Positions 1 to 7,254 of a stretch of 48,427 nucleotides of DNA are shown in pieces. The notes beneath the pieces were generated by a model. The model was not told where the DNA came from, ran no database searches, and saw nothing but the letters and a program-made list of their open reading frames with translations. This DNA is from Verrucomicrobiota bacterium JB022 (GTDB taxonomy: Bacteria; Verrucomicrobiota; Verrucomicrobiia; Opitutales; Oceanipulchritudinaceae): the NCBI GenBank assembly GCA_030673845.1, contig JAUTCQ010000023.1, positions 1 through 48,427 on the forward strand, read 5' to 3'. The position numbers and the translations under genes are program-made. Each line of letters starts with the position of its first letter. Position 1 is the stretch's first letter.

Positions 1-743
1 TTCTGCGCCCGTTCGCGATTTTCCATCGTGGCATGCACCAAAGCGAGGTTGGCATAGGACTGCGCGGTATCGGCATGTTTTTCGCCGAGCGAAGCCAAAC
101 GGGCATCGAGCGCCATCATGTGCATCTCACGCGCTTGCTCAAACTGACCATAACGGTAGTAAAGCCCCCCCAAATTGTTACAGACGAGTCCGGTCTGTTC
201 GTGCTCACTGCCCAGCTCTTCGTGAGAGATTTTCAAAGCTTCGAGCAGGAGGCCTTCCGCCTCTTCGAAATTCCCTTCAGCGTCGTAAAAAAACGCCAGG
301 TTGTTGCTCAAATCCGCGATATCCAGCAAAGCGGGCGGGTCAAGACGGCGGAAGTGGGCAATGGCCCGTTCGTAAAATCGCTTGGCCTCGGCCGGCATGT
401 CATCAAGGTCATTCAAAACGGCCAGGCTCGCGCTCACGCGGCCGCGCTGCTCGTGGTTCGCCCGTTGTTTGCGCAGCAATTCCAAGGCCTCTTCGTAGGC
501 TTCGCGCCCTTCGTGATAGTCTCCGGACTGGCGCAGCAAATCCCCCATGACCTCCAGAGAGAGAGCCAGTTCCACGATCCCGTTATCGCCCGACGCATGC
601 AAGGAACGCGCTTTACTCACCGCGGCCTCCGCCGTTTCCCGGGCTTCCTCGAAGCGGCCTTTTTCGATGAGAGATTCGACCCGACTTTCCAACATATGGA
701 GTAAGTTCGTGGTGCCCGATTCCTTGCTGTGTGCGTTGAACAT
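1..743 (-). CDS. TPR-repeat protein, C-terminus cut by window edge
   Basis: The minus strand is open from an ATG at 743 to the left edge, giving at least 247 residues without a stop. The protein begins MFNAHSKESG. It consists of amphipathic helix pairs with tetratricopeptide features, such as AEAKRFYERAIAHF and a unit of about 42 residues containing CNNLGGLYYRYGQFEQAREMH, the kinesin-light-chain style of TPR. Such proteins are protein-interaction scaffolds, often joined to a second domain that would lie beyond the window. No signal peptide is visible in the part seen. It starts 44 bases after recO on the same strand and may be cotranscribed with it. The overlapping plus-strand frame at 33-704 is only its shadow. 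Partner and role are unknown. Confidence 0.75.
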   Translation of the reverse strand, partial: MFNAHSKESGTTNLLHMLESRVESLIEKGRFEEARETAEAAVSKARSLHASGDNGIVELALSLEVMGDLLRQSGDYHEGREAYEEALELLRKQRANHEQRGRVSASLAVLNDLDDMPAEAKRFYERAIAHFRRLDPPALLDIADLSNNLAFFYDAEGNFEEAEGLLLEALKISHEELGSEHEQTGLVCNNLGGLYYRYGQFEQAREMHMMALDARLASLGEKHADTAQSYANLALVHATMENRERAQ

Positions 744-786
744 GTGATGAAGTTACGTTGTAGTTACGGATATATCCAGTAAGAAA

Positions 787-1317
787 TCACTCGGCAAGCA
801 TTTTCACGCAGCGCGCCCGAAAGCCTGATTTCTCACCCAAGTCCTTGACCTCCTGTGCCTTAAATCCATCAGATCCCGCGATTTTGGCAAGCTCACTTTC
901 AAAAAAGAGCAGTTCCTTCATCCCCGCATCCTTCTCCTGTAAAAAGTCCAGCGCCCGCCCCAGTAAATCCGCCACCTCCGGCACCGGAAAATCCTCTTCG
1001 ACCATTTCCTCGACCAAAAAGCCGAAATAACTCGCCACCAGCGTCGCCCGGTAGCGATTCCGCAAAGGCAAGCGGTAATCCCGCACCGCGACCTCCCGCA
1101 GGTAGTGCAAATCCCCGCGCCGCGCCCGCGCCCACTGCACATCGGCCTCGACAAACAAATCCAGCTTCCCGGCGAAGGGCCCCCGCGTCCGCCGCGCCCC
1201 CTTGGCAACCATGCGCACCAGGCCCGCCCCCTCTGTCAACCAACTCACGATCAAGCTGCTATCCGTCAGCTTGCGCAAGCGAATGATCGTTCCCCGGTCG
1301 GCTTCCATACCGTGCAT
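787..1317 (-). CDS. recO: DNA repair protein RecO, short form
   Basis: The 176-residue product carries the RecO N-terminal OB-fold pattern: RGTIIRLRKLTDSSLIVSW, then GLVRMVAKGARRTRGPFAGKLDLF and LREVAVRDYRLPLR. RecO binds single-stranded DNA and helps load RecA in the RecFOR gap-repair pathway. Bacterial RecO is usually about 230-250 residues, so this copy has a short C-terminal helical half, and no four-cysteine zinc site is visible. Two starts are possible, ATG at 1317 or at 1308; a GGAG lies about 12 bases before the first. The gene diverges from prfB across a 76-base gap, and the TPR gene follows it. The family call rests on the N-terminal domain. Confidence 0.75.
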   Translation of the reverse strand: MHGMEADRGTIIRLRKLTDSSLIVSWLTEGAGLVRMVAKGARRTRGPFAGKLDLFVEADVQWARARRGDLHYLREVAVRDYRLPLRNRYRATLVASYFGFLVEEMVEEDFPVPEVADLLGRALDFLQEKDAGMKELLFFESELAKIAGSDGFKAQEVKDLGEKSGFRARCVKMLAE

Positions 1318-1354
1318 TCCACGCTAATTCTCCGCGAATTTCATCACAAAAAAA

Positions 1355-1383
1355 TTGACCCCGCCCGCGCCCGCCCCTATGCC
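1355..1383 (+). promoter_or_regulatory. Candidate prfB promoter
   Basis: TTGACC at 1355-1360 and TATGCC at 1378-1383 are separated by exactly 17 bases, a sigma-70-like arrangement. Transcription would start near 1390, only a few bases before the ATG at 1394, so the messenger would be nearly leaderless; no Shine-Dalgarno sequence precedes that ATG. An in-frame upstream ATG at 1379 overlaps the -10 box and would compete with this reading. Confidence 0.4.
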
Positions 1384-1393
1384 TCGTCTCCAC

Positions 1394-2540
1394 ATGTCAG
1401 ATCAAACTATCGCGGACCTCCTGGCGGTCGACACCGACTCTCTCAAGAGTCGCCTGTCGGAACTCAGGAGGTATCTTTGACGTCCCCACCATCACCAGCG
1501 AGCTGGAAGCTCTGGAAGCCAAAATGACCGAACCCAGCTTCTGGGATGATTCGGAAAAAGCCCAGGGCGTCGTCGGCGAGGCCAACGCCATCAAGCGCAA
1601 GCTCAACCCCTTTCTCGATCTCGAAAAACGCTTCGGGAACCTCACGGCCGCCATCGAGCTGGCCCAGGAATTCGACGACCTCGATTCCGCCCAGGAAGCG
1701 AACGCGCTCTATCAGAAAGTCTCGAAAGACCTCGAAGCCTTCGAGCTCCTCACCCTACTTGACGGCCAATCCGACCCCAACAACGCCTACCTCACGATCC
1801 AGGCCGGCGCGGGGGGAACGGAGGCCTGCGACTGGGCTTCGATGCTGCTGCGGATGTACACGCGCTGGGCCGAGCAAAACGACTTCACCGTCACCACCAC
1901 GGACTACGCCGAGGGTGAGGGCGCGGGCATTTCCTACGCCTCCCTGAAGATCGAAGGCCCTTACGCCTACGGCTACCTCAAGGCCGAGCGCGGCGTCCAC
2001 CGACTCGTGCGCATTTCGCCCTTCGACTCCGCCGGCAAGCGGCACACCTCCTTTGCCGCCATCGACGTCACGCCGGAAATCTCGAACGACATTAAAATCG
2101 AAGTTCCCGACTCCGACGTCGAGATCCAGACCGCCCGCTCCGGAGGTGCCGGTGGCCAGAACGTCAATAAAGTGGAAACGGCCGTCATCCTGAAGCACAA
2201 GCCGACCGGCATCGTCATTCGCTCGACACAGGAACGTTCCCAACTCCGCAACCGCGAGCTCGCCTGGGAATTACTCAAAGCCAAACTCTACCAGATCGAA
2301 GAAGACAAGCAGAAGGCCGACGCCGACCGCACTTACTCCGAAAAAGGGGAAATCGGCTGGGGAAACCAGATCCGCTCCTACGTTTTCCAACCCTACCAGA
2401 TGGTCAAGGACCTCCGCACTGGCGTCGACACCTCCAACATCCAGGACGTGATGGACGGCGACATCAACCGCTTCATCCACGCCTGGCTCCGCGCCGGCTG
2501 CCCCGTCCGCCGCAACAAGGATATCCAGATCGAGGATTAA
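1394..2540 (+). CDS. prfB: Peptide chain release factor 2, with programmed +1 frameshift
   Basis: RF2 recognises UGA and UAA stop codons and triggers peptide release on the ribosome. The gene is in two frames. A 28-codon leader frame from ATG 1394 ends at an in-frame TGA (1478-1480), directly after AGGAGGTATCTT, the conserved RF2 frameshift site with an internal Shine-Dalgarno-like AGGAGG. Slipping one base at CTT continues at GAC (1479) as [15 protein letters not shown] and runs to TAA at 2540, about 381 residues in all, normal for RF2. The SPF tripeptide (RISPFDSAG), which reads the stop codon, and the catalytic GGQ ([11 protein letters not shown]) are both present. An in-frame ATG at 1379 is an alternative start. 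Low RF2 would raise frameshifting, the known autoregulatory loop. Confidence 0.97.
1466..1481 (+). promoter_or_regulatory. Programmed +1 frameshift site of prfB
   Basis: AGGAGGTATCTTTGAC holds an internal Shine-Dalgarno-like AGGAGG, a slippery CTT codon and the UGA stop followed by C, a poor termination context. This is the layout known from Escherichia coli prfB. The leader frame stops at 1480 and the long frame resumes at 1479. Confidence 0.95.
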
Positions 2541-2917
2541 TCCTTACGGAACACTTCGAGGTCTATTTCTGTGATCATCCGATAGTGTTTGCCGTTTCCC
2601 GTCAAAACGGTGTGACGGTATTCAACGGCGGTCGCGGCGATGAGAGCATCGGCCATTTCGAGAGAGTCTGATAGCGAATACTCCTCGACGTATATACACG
2701 CGCGATGGCTGATATTCTCCGACAAAGGTAGAACAGAGAAAGACAGTTCGCGGAGAAATTTGCCAATCTGCTTCTGTTCTTGCTTGTTGCGGGCACCTTG
2801 GTGCAACTCCATCAACGTAACGGCGGAAATTGCGCGGGAGGTTGCCGCACGGATAGCTTCAGCCGCTTTTGAATTACCTCGGAAGCACCAGATCAGGACG
2901 TCGGTATCAAAGATCAT
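2537..2917 (-). CDS. PIN-domain toxin, VapC-like
   Basis: This 126-residue protein has the PIN ribonuclease pattern: [12 protein letters not shown] at the N-terminus with acidic D4 and D6, TLMELHQGA with E37, and an acidic [16 protein letters not shown] segment around residues 84-99, followed by LTGNGKHY. VapC-type toxins are Mg2+-dependent endoribonucleases that cleave RNA and slow growth when freed from their antitoxin. It overlaps the upstream antitoxin gene by 11 bases, the usual sign of translational coupling. Its stop codon (complement of 2537-2539) lies inside TTAA, which also contains the prfB stop, so the two genes converge with a 4-base overlap. Confidence 0.85.
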   Translation of the reverse strand: MIFDTDVLIWCFRGNSKAAEAIRAATSRAISAVTLMELHQGARNKQEQKQIGKFLRELSFSVLPLSENISHRACIYVEEYSLSDSLEMADALIAATAVEYRHTVLTGNGKHYRMITEIDLEVFRKD

Positions 2918-3149
2918 TGAAGCGGCTTTTGCGCATCTTCCGCACGACTTCTTCTACCGGCTGCTCTTGGTCTTTCCACATACCAAAGGCAGGATGTTCG
3001 GTTACTTCCACTTCCTGTTTGGCACTGTCAATTGGAATGATCTCACCGACAGGCTCTCCTCTTTTGGAGAGGATGACGCGCTCGCGACGTTTTAGGGCGT
3101 CGAGAATTTTGCCGGGATGGCGGCGCAGGTCCATCAGATTTGCTTCCAT
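2907..3149 (-). CDS. Phd/YefM-type antitoxin
   Basis: This 80-residue protein begins MEANLMDLRRHPGKILDALK and contains RRERVILSKRGEPVGEIIP, the pattern of Phd/YefM/VapB-type antitoxins. These bind operator DNA through the N-terminal part and wrap the toxin with a flexible C-terminal tail, here rich in charged residues ([15 protein letters not shown]). It is the first gene of the pair and overlaps the PIN toxin by 11 bases. Type II pairs normally repress their own promoter, and an inverted repeat lies 14 bases upstream of the start, where an operator is expected. The combination of a Phd-like antitoxin with a PIN toxin is common. Confidence 0.8.
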   Translation of the reverse strand: MEANLMDLRRHPGKILDALKRRERVILSKRGEPVGEIIPIDSAKQEVEVTEHPAFGMWKDQEQPVEEVVRKMRKSRFNDL

Positions 3150-3162
3150 CAGGTCTCAGGTG

Positions 3163-3179
3163 TGCACAACAACTGTGCA
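3163..3179 (-). promoter_or_regulatory. Inverted repeat upstream of the antitoxin, probable operator
   Basis: TGCACA at 3163-3168 and TGTGCA at 3174-3179 form a perfect 6-base dyad with a 5-base spacer, 14 bases before the antitoxin ATG. The position fits autoregulation by the antitoxin-toxin complex. A TTGACA-like -35 lies further upstream on the minus strand, but I see no good -10 paired with it. Confidence 0.5.
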
Positions 3180-3265
3180 TTACATCTTCAGCATTGTCAA
3201 TCAGGCTGCAAGCTCCCCCACTTTCGCCATTGCGCTGCGCTGAGTCCTGACGCAGGCTGCGGGGC

Positions 3266-4195
3266 ATGTCCAAGCGATTGATACCCTTCTTTTTGTTGGC
3301 GGCGGCGACACCCGCTTTTCTGGTGGCGCAGGATCAGCCGACGGTCGAGGCCCTTGAGACGCTGCGTGAAGCGGCGAGCAACCCGGAGGGCGACTTCATG
3401 AGCGCCTACGATGCAGCGCAAGAGGCCGGGGTGGCCAAGGGTGAGCTGGCGGCGGCCCGTGTGCTCTACCTGATGCGCCAAGGCGACGCCAACGGCCTGC
3501 TGGCGATGTTGGGCGACTTGGAGGCGGCGATGGACGAGATCGAATACAGTCCGCAGTCCAGCTTTGCCTCGCGCGATCAGCTGGAAGGCTTGATCGAGGC
3601 GCTGAAGGCTTTCCGCGCCTACCGCGACAGCGACATGGAGGCCTTCGAGACGCACACGAAGAAGTCGTTCTGGCTCTGGCCGCAGTGGGTCACGAGCTTT
3701 GGCATCGACCAGATCGTGCTGCAAATGCGCTTTGAAGACATTCAGAAGGCCGCGATGGAAAACCTCAGCATCGACATGAGCTACGAGGTCCGCGATCTGG
3801 AGGGCAACCCCGTGAGCCTTGCCAGCCTGGCCGAAGGCAAGAAGGCGGTATTGCTCGACTTCTGGGCCAGCTGGTGTGGCCCCTGCATCCGCCTGATGCC
3901 CGAGCTGAAGCAGCGCGCGGCCAGCCTCTCCGCCCAAGGCATCTACGTCGCCGGTATGAACACCGACGAGGAAGACCCCCTGAACAAGGCCAAGCAGACC
4001 CAGGAGCAGCACGGGATGGACATGCCGTGGCTGGTCGAGGCCGAAGTACCGGAGCTGAGCGGAGAACTGTATATCGACTCGATCCCCCGCATGGTGCTGC
4101 TGAGCCCCGAGGGTAAGGTGCTCTACAACGGGCACCCGATGGATGAGGCCCTCGGTGATGCGCTCGCCAAGCTGGGCGTCACGCTCGAAGACTGA
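3266..4195 (+). CDS. Exported TlpA-like thioredoxin-fold protein
   Basis: This 309-residue protein starts with a signal peptide (MSKRLIPFFLLAAATPAFLVAQ). Residues about 25-165 are a helical region I do not recognise. Residues about 170-309 form a thioredoxin domain of the TlpA/ResA type: AVLLDFWASWCGPCIRLMPEL with redox cysteines C204 and C207, and a cis-Pro loop in SIPRMVLLSPEGKVLYNG. Such proteins work outside the cytoplasmic membrane as disulfide reductases, often for cytochrome c maturation or for rescuing other thiol proteins. No cytochrome gene is next to it, so the target is open. A terminator-like hairpin follows, which suggests a single-gene transcript. Confidence 0.85.
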   Translation: MSKRLIPFFLLAAATPAFLVAQDQPTVEALETLREAASNPEGDFMSAYDAAQEAGVAKGELAAARVLYLMRQGDANGLLAMLGDLEAAMDEIEYSPQSSFASRDQLEGLIEALKAFRAYRDSDMEAFETHTKKSFWLWPQWVTSFGIDQIVLQMRFEDIQKAAMENLSIDMSYEVRDLEGNPVSLASLAEGKKAVLLDFWASWCGPCIRLMPELKQRAASLSAQGIYVAGMNTDEEDPLNKAKQTQEQHGMDMPWLVEAEVPELSGELYIDSIPRMVLLSPEGKVLYNGHPMDEALGDALAKLGVTLED

Positions 4196-4205
4196 TTTCT
4201 CCTCT

Positions 4206-4238
4206 CGCCGCTTCTTTTTATGGAGCGGCGATTTTCTT
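4206..4238 (+). terminator. Rho-independent terminator after the TlpA-like gene
   Basis: CGCCGCT (4206-4212) pairs with AGCGGCG (4224-4230) across an 11-base loop, followed by ATTTTCTT. It sits 10 bases after the stop codon. Confidence 0.75.
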
Positions 4239-4283
4239 ATATTATCCTTTTCTTGGATAAGGTAGATTTATAGCATCGCCTTT

Positions 4284-4802
4284 ATGGAACGAGGCTATGT
4301 GCAAATCTACACCGGCAATGGCAAAGGGAAGACCACCGCTTGCCTGGGCTTGACCTTACGGGCCTGCGGGCGCGGGATGCGCGTCTACATCGGCCAGTTC
4401 ATGAAGGGCCAGGATTACGGCGAGCTGAAGTCGGTCCAATACCTGCCCGGGGTAAAGCTGGAGCAATACGGCGACCCGGGCTGGTGCCGCAAGGGCAAGC
4501 AGACCGACGAGCAGCGCGCTCTTGCCCAAGCCGGGTATGCCAAGGGCCGCGCGGCGCTCACCAGTGGGGAGTACGACCTCGTGATCCTCGATGAGATCAA
4601 CATGGCCGTGTGGTTCGAGCTGCTGAGCGTCGAGCAGCAACTGGAGCTCTTCGACGTGAAACCGCTGGGGACGGAGCTGGTGATGAGCGGCCGCAACGTC
4701 GATCCGGTGGTCATCGAGCGCGCCGATCTGGTGACGGAGATGCGCGAGGTGAAGCACTATTACCAGCAAAAGGTGCCGGCGCGCGTCGGCATCGAGATGT
4801 AG
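4284..4802 (+). CDS. cobO: Cob(I)yrinic acid a,c-diamide adenosyltransferase (CobA/BtuR type)
   Basis: The enzyme transfers the adenosyl group of ATP to cobalt(I) corrinoids, giving adenosylcobalamin or its precursor. The 172-residue length is normal. The family hallmarks are clear: [16 protein letters not shown] near the N-terminus, whose GNGKGKTT is the P-loop that binds ATP in the reverse orientation, then [20 protein letters not shown] and LVMSGRN near the end. It is cytoplasmic. No other corrinoid gene lies nearby, so here it may serve salvage. The 88-base upstream gap is mostly taken up by the preceding terminator and has no room for a cobalamin riboswitch. Confidence 0.93.
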   Translation: MERGYVQIYTGNGKGKTTACLGLTLRACGRGMRVYIGQFMKGQDYGELKSVQYLPGVKLEQYGDPGWCRKGKQTDEQRALAQAGYAKGRAALTSGEYDLVILDEINMAVWFELLSVEQQLELFDVKPLGTELVMSGRNVDPVVIERADLVTEMREVKHYYQQKVPARVGIEM

Positions 4803-4843
4803 CCTGCCGCTGGCATTCTGCGCGTCCCCGGTTAAGGTGGGGC

Positions 4844-5671
4844 ATGTGGACGAGCCTCGCAGAGTGGTTTCGCGACTTGAGCCCGGTGTGGCAAGCGCTC
4901 CTGGCGGGGCTGTTCACATGGTCGATCACTGCTCTGGGGGCGTCGCTCGTCTTTCTCTTTCGCGGCGTCAACCAGCGCCTGCTCGACGCGATGATGGGCT
5001 TTGCCGCGGGCGTGATGCTGGCGGCCAGCTTTTGGTCGCTGCTGGCCCCGGCGATCGAGATTGCGGAGGGGCAGGGCGTCCCCGGGTGGTTGCCCGCCGT
5101 GGTTGGCTTCCTGCTGGGCGGGGCCTTCCTGCGCATTGGCGATAGCCTCTTGCCCCACTTGCACATCGGTTCGAAAACCCCCGAGGGGCCCTCCGTTTCC
5201 TGGCGGCGCGCTACTTTACTGGTCACGGCAATCACGCTACACAACATCCCGGAGGGTCTGGCGGTAGGGGTGGCGTTTGGCTCCGTCGCACAAGAGGGGG
5301 GCACCGTGCTCGGTAACTCGTTGGGAACAGCCCTCGCGCTGGCCTTGGGCATCGGCCTGCAAAACTTCCCCGAAGGCACCTCGGTGGCCATGCCCTTGCG
5401 CGGGGAGGGGATGTCGCGAGGCAAGAGCTTCTGGTATGGTCAGCTTTCAGGCGTCGTGGAGCCAGTGGCTGCAGTCCTTGGCGCTGTGGCTGTAGTGGCC
5501 GTGAGCCCAGTCTTGCCCTACGCGCTGGCCTTTGCCGCCGGGGCCATGGTGTTTGTGGTGGTGGAAGAGCTGATCCCCGAATCTCAGGCGCACGGCAATA
5601 CCGATTTGGCGACATTGGGCGCGCTGGGAGGCTTTGCGCTGATGATGTTGCTCGATGTCGCACTGGGCTGA
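4844..5671 (+). CDS. ZIP-family metal transporter
   Basis: This 275-residue membrane protein has the ZIP signature in its transmembrane helices 4 and 5: [14 protein letters not shown] and [16 protein letters not shown], whose His, Asn and Glu residues form the metal path in ZupT/GufA-type zinc transporters. About eight hydrophobic segments are visible (for example [19 protein letters not shown] and [12 protein letters not shown]). It moves Zn2+ or a related divalent metal into the cytoplasm. I chose the ATG at 4844 because AAGGTGG lies just before it and the hydrophobic protein begins there; the frame itself is open further upstream, overlapping cobO. The exact metal cannot be read from the sequence. 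Confidence 0.88.
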   Translation: MWTSLAEWFRDLSPVWQALLAGLFTWSITALGASLVFLFRGVNQRLLDAMMGFAAGVMLAASFWSLLAPAIEIAEGQGVPGWLPAVVGFLLGGAFLRIGDSLLPHLHIGSKTPEGPSVSWRRATLLVTAITLHNIPEGLAVGVAFGSVAQEGGTVLGNSLGTALALALGIGLQNFPEGTSVAMPLRGEGMSRGKSFWYGQLSGVVEPVAAVLGAVAVVAVSPVLPYALAFAAGAMVFVVVEELIPESQAHGNTDLATLGALGGFALMMLLDVALG

Positions 5672-5705
5672 TTCCACGCAAGGGGATCGAAGGAAAGTAT
5701 CTTCA

Positions 5706-5726
5706 CGTAGCGATATCTTTGCTACG
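5706..5726 (+). repeat. Inverted repeat CGTAGC/GCTACG upstream of the pilin-like cassette
   Basis: CGTAGC (5706-5711) and GCTACG (5721-5726) form a 6-base stem with a 9-base loop. The same core recurs in the larger inverted repeat at 10416-10471, just after the pilin-like cassette. No T-run follows, so it is not a typical terminator. The rest of the 265-base gap 5672-5936 shows a possible weak terminator near 5757-5784 (a TGCA/GATGCA stem, then six T) and a short ACAAGG/CCTTGT hairpin, but no gene. Confidence 0.4.
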
Positions 5727-5936
5727 AGGTCGTGACAGCTGGGCGACGTTCTAGGGGTTGCACATCAGTGGGATGCAGTTTTTTGAAGCCTTGGCATGAG
5801 GGATCGACACGAGCCTTTAGCTCTTGCTCCTTTTGGTCGATATATACAAGGTGAAGGCCTTGTCCTTAGGCTGTCCCCGGGTTGCAAAACCGGGTGTATT
5901 CAGGCCCCTGCTGAGTGTTATTTCCGTTGCTGATCC

Positions 5937-6461
5937 ATGCACCTGCGAATCCCTGCTGGCATTACCCACTCCCGCCGCGCTTTTACCTTGGTCGAGGTAG
6001 CGATCGGCTTTGCCGTCTTTGCCGTGCTGGCGCTTGGCGTGACGCTTTCGGCCATGGAATATTTCAAGGGCACGGAGGAGCAGTCGCGCGCCATGGCTGC
6101 CAATTCCCTCGCCATGAGTGTGCTCCAGCAGGTCTCGTCCTATCCCTACGATCAGCTTTTGACGGCGACAGGTAACCCCGAGGTCGTGCTGCTGGCTTAC
6201 GATTCCCAGGGCAACACCTTCTCGTTTCAAAACGACGGCTCCGTTGTGACCGCTTCTTTTGTAACGATCACTCGTAGCGGCAGCCGCGTGTCAGAGGCCG
6301 AAAACGAGGTGAACCTTAGCATGCAGGCCGAGCTTGTTCCCGGCTATTCCGCGATCCGCGTCACGATCTTTTACACCTACGACTCGGCTTACACCGGTGA
6401 GGAAAAGCAGAGTTCGATCAGCACCATACGCACCGTCGATGAAAAATCCGCTGAACCCTGA
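5937..6461 (+). CDS. Prepilin-like protein, PilV-type
   Basis: This 174-residue protein has a type III signal sequence: a short basic leader, then RRAFTLVEVAIGFAVFAVLA at residues 13-32. Prepilin peptidase would cut before F and methylate it; the residue before the cut is Ala where Gly is usual. E at position +5 of the mature protein is present. The hydrophobic N-terminal helix is followed by a soluble domain with no cysteine pair. Minor pilins of this kind prime or cap type IV pili or pseudopili. The gene overlaps the next one by 23 bases and opens a four-gene run ending at 10388. Confidence 0.82.
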   Translation: MHLRIPAGITHSRRAFTLVEVAIGFAVFAVLALGVTLSAMEYFKGTEEQSRAMAANSLAMSVLQQVSSYPYDQLLTATGNPEVVLLAYDSQGNTFSFQNDGSVVTASFVTITRSGSRVSEAENEVNLSMQAELVPGYSAIRVTIFYTYDSAYTGEEKQSSISTIRTVDEKSAEP

Positions 6462-7251
6462 TCCTGCCCGCCGGACTTCCCGCAAAGGCTTTACGCTACT
6501 GGAGATACTGGTCGCCGGGGGCCTTTTCGCGCTCCTTTCGGTTATGGTCGGTACTTTTCTGGTGGAGGTGACGTCGATCTACTATGCGAGTACGGCCCGC
6601 TCCAACTTTTCGCAAAGCGCGCAAGAGCTGGCAGAAGGGCTGGGGAGGGACATTTCGAGCACGCACGCCCTGTATCTCTTCCCGTCGATGCTCACAGCCG
6701 ACCGGGATGAAGATAATGACAAGCTGTCGCTCGACAAAGGAGGCAGCTTCCTCGTGTTGATGCATGTCGAGCCGCGCTACACCACGACCCCGGCGCACCT
6801 CGCCATCACCCGACTGGTGGCCTATGGCGTGGATCGCGAAAACCCCTTGAAGAACGATGCGGGGGAGGTCGTCGCCTACAACGTGCTGCGCTACGAAGTC
6901 GAGGCGCCCCCGGCCCCTGAGCCCGGCGCAACCTCCAAGGAAGTCTGGCTGCGCAACCCGGCGGTAAAAAATTTCTCCCCGGCTTCCGAGATCGAGCAGC
7001 CCGCCCGCTTTACGCAGACGATCGACTATGTGGCTGAAGTGCTCAAGGACCCCAACCCTCGGGTGGTCGTGACCATCGACGCCAATTCGGACTTTTCGAT
7101 CGACCATGCATTCATTTTACGCGCCAACGGAGTCGTCACGATGGCCTTTGGCGTTATCCACAGCTCCGGTCTGCAGCAGACGGCCTCCAAGTTTGGGGGG
7201 CACGATATCGTCTCGAATACCTTTAACTACTCATTCCAGCGCCAAGGTTAA
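6439..7251 (+). CDS. Prepilin-like protein, PilW-type
   Basis: I place the start at ATG 6439, inside the end of the previous gene, because it yields a short basic leader followed by RKGFTLLEILVAGGLFALLS, a canonical prepilin peptidase site (G then FTLLE). The product is 270 residues. After the hydrophobic helix there is a globular domain with no recognisable enzyme motif. Size and second place in the operon match PilW/GspJ-type minor pilins, which form the tip complex together with PilV- and PilX-like partners. It needs membrane insertion, the prepilin peptidase and the assembly ATPase, none of which are encoded in this window. Confidence 0.82.
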   Translation: MKNPLNPDPARRTSRKGFTLLEILVAGGLFALLSVMVGTFLVEVTSIYYASTARSNFSQSAQELAEGLGRDISSTHALYLFPSMLTADRDEDNDKLSLDKGGSFLVLMHVEPRYTTTPAHLAITRLVAYGVDRENPLKNDAGEVVAYNVLRYEVEAPPAPEPGATSKEVWLRNPAVKNFSPASEIEQPARFTQTIDYVAEVLKDPNPRVVVTIDANSDFSIDHAFILRANGVVTMAFGVIHSSGLQQTASKFGGHDIVSNTFNYSFQRQG

Positions 7252-7254
7252 CCG

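Noticed and set aside
33-704. Plus-strand open frame of 223 codons
   Set aside because: It is antisense to the TPR protein, whose repeat pattern is clear, and the plus-strand product has no recognisable family.
4196-4283. Cobalamin riboswitch before cobO
   Set aside because: The gap is only 88 bases, largely a terminator, too short for the riboswitch and without its conserved boxes.
5672-5936. c-di-GMP riboswitch before the pilin-like cassette
   Set aside because: CACGCAAGG at the start is suggestive, but the second conserved block and the tetraloop receptor are missing.
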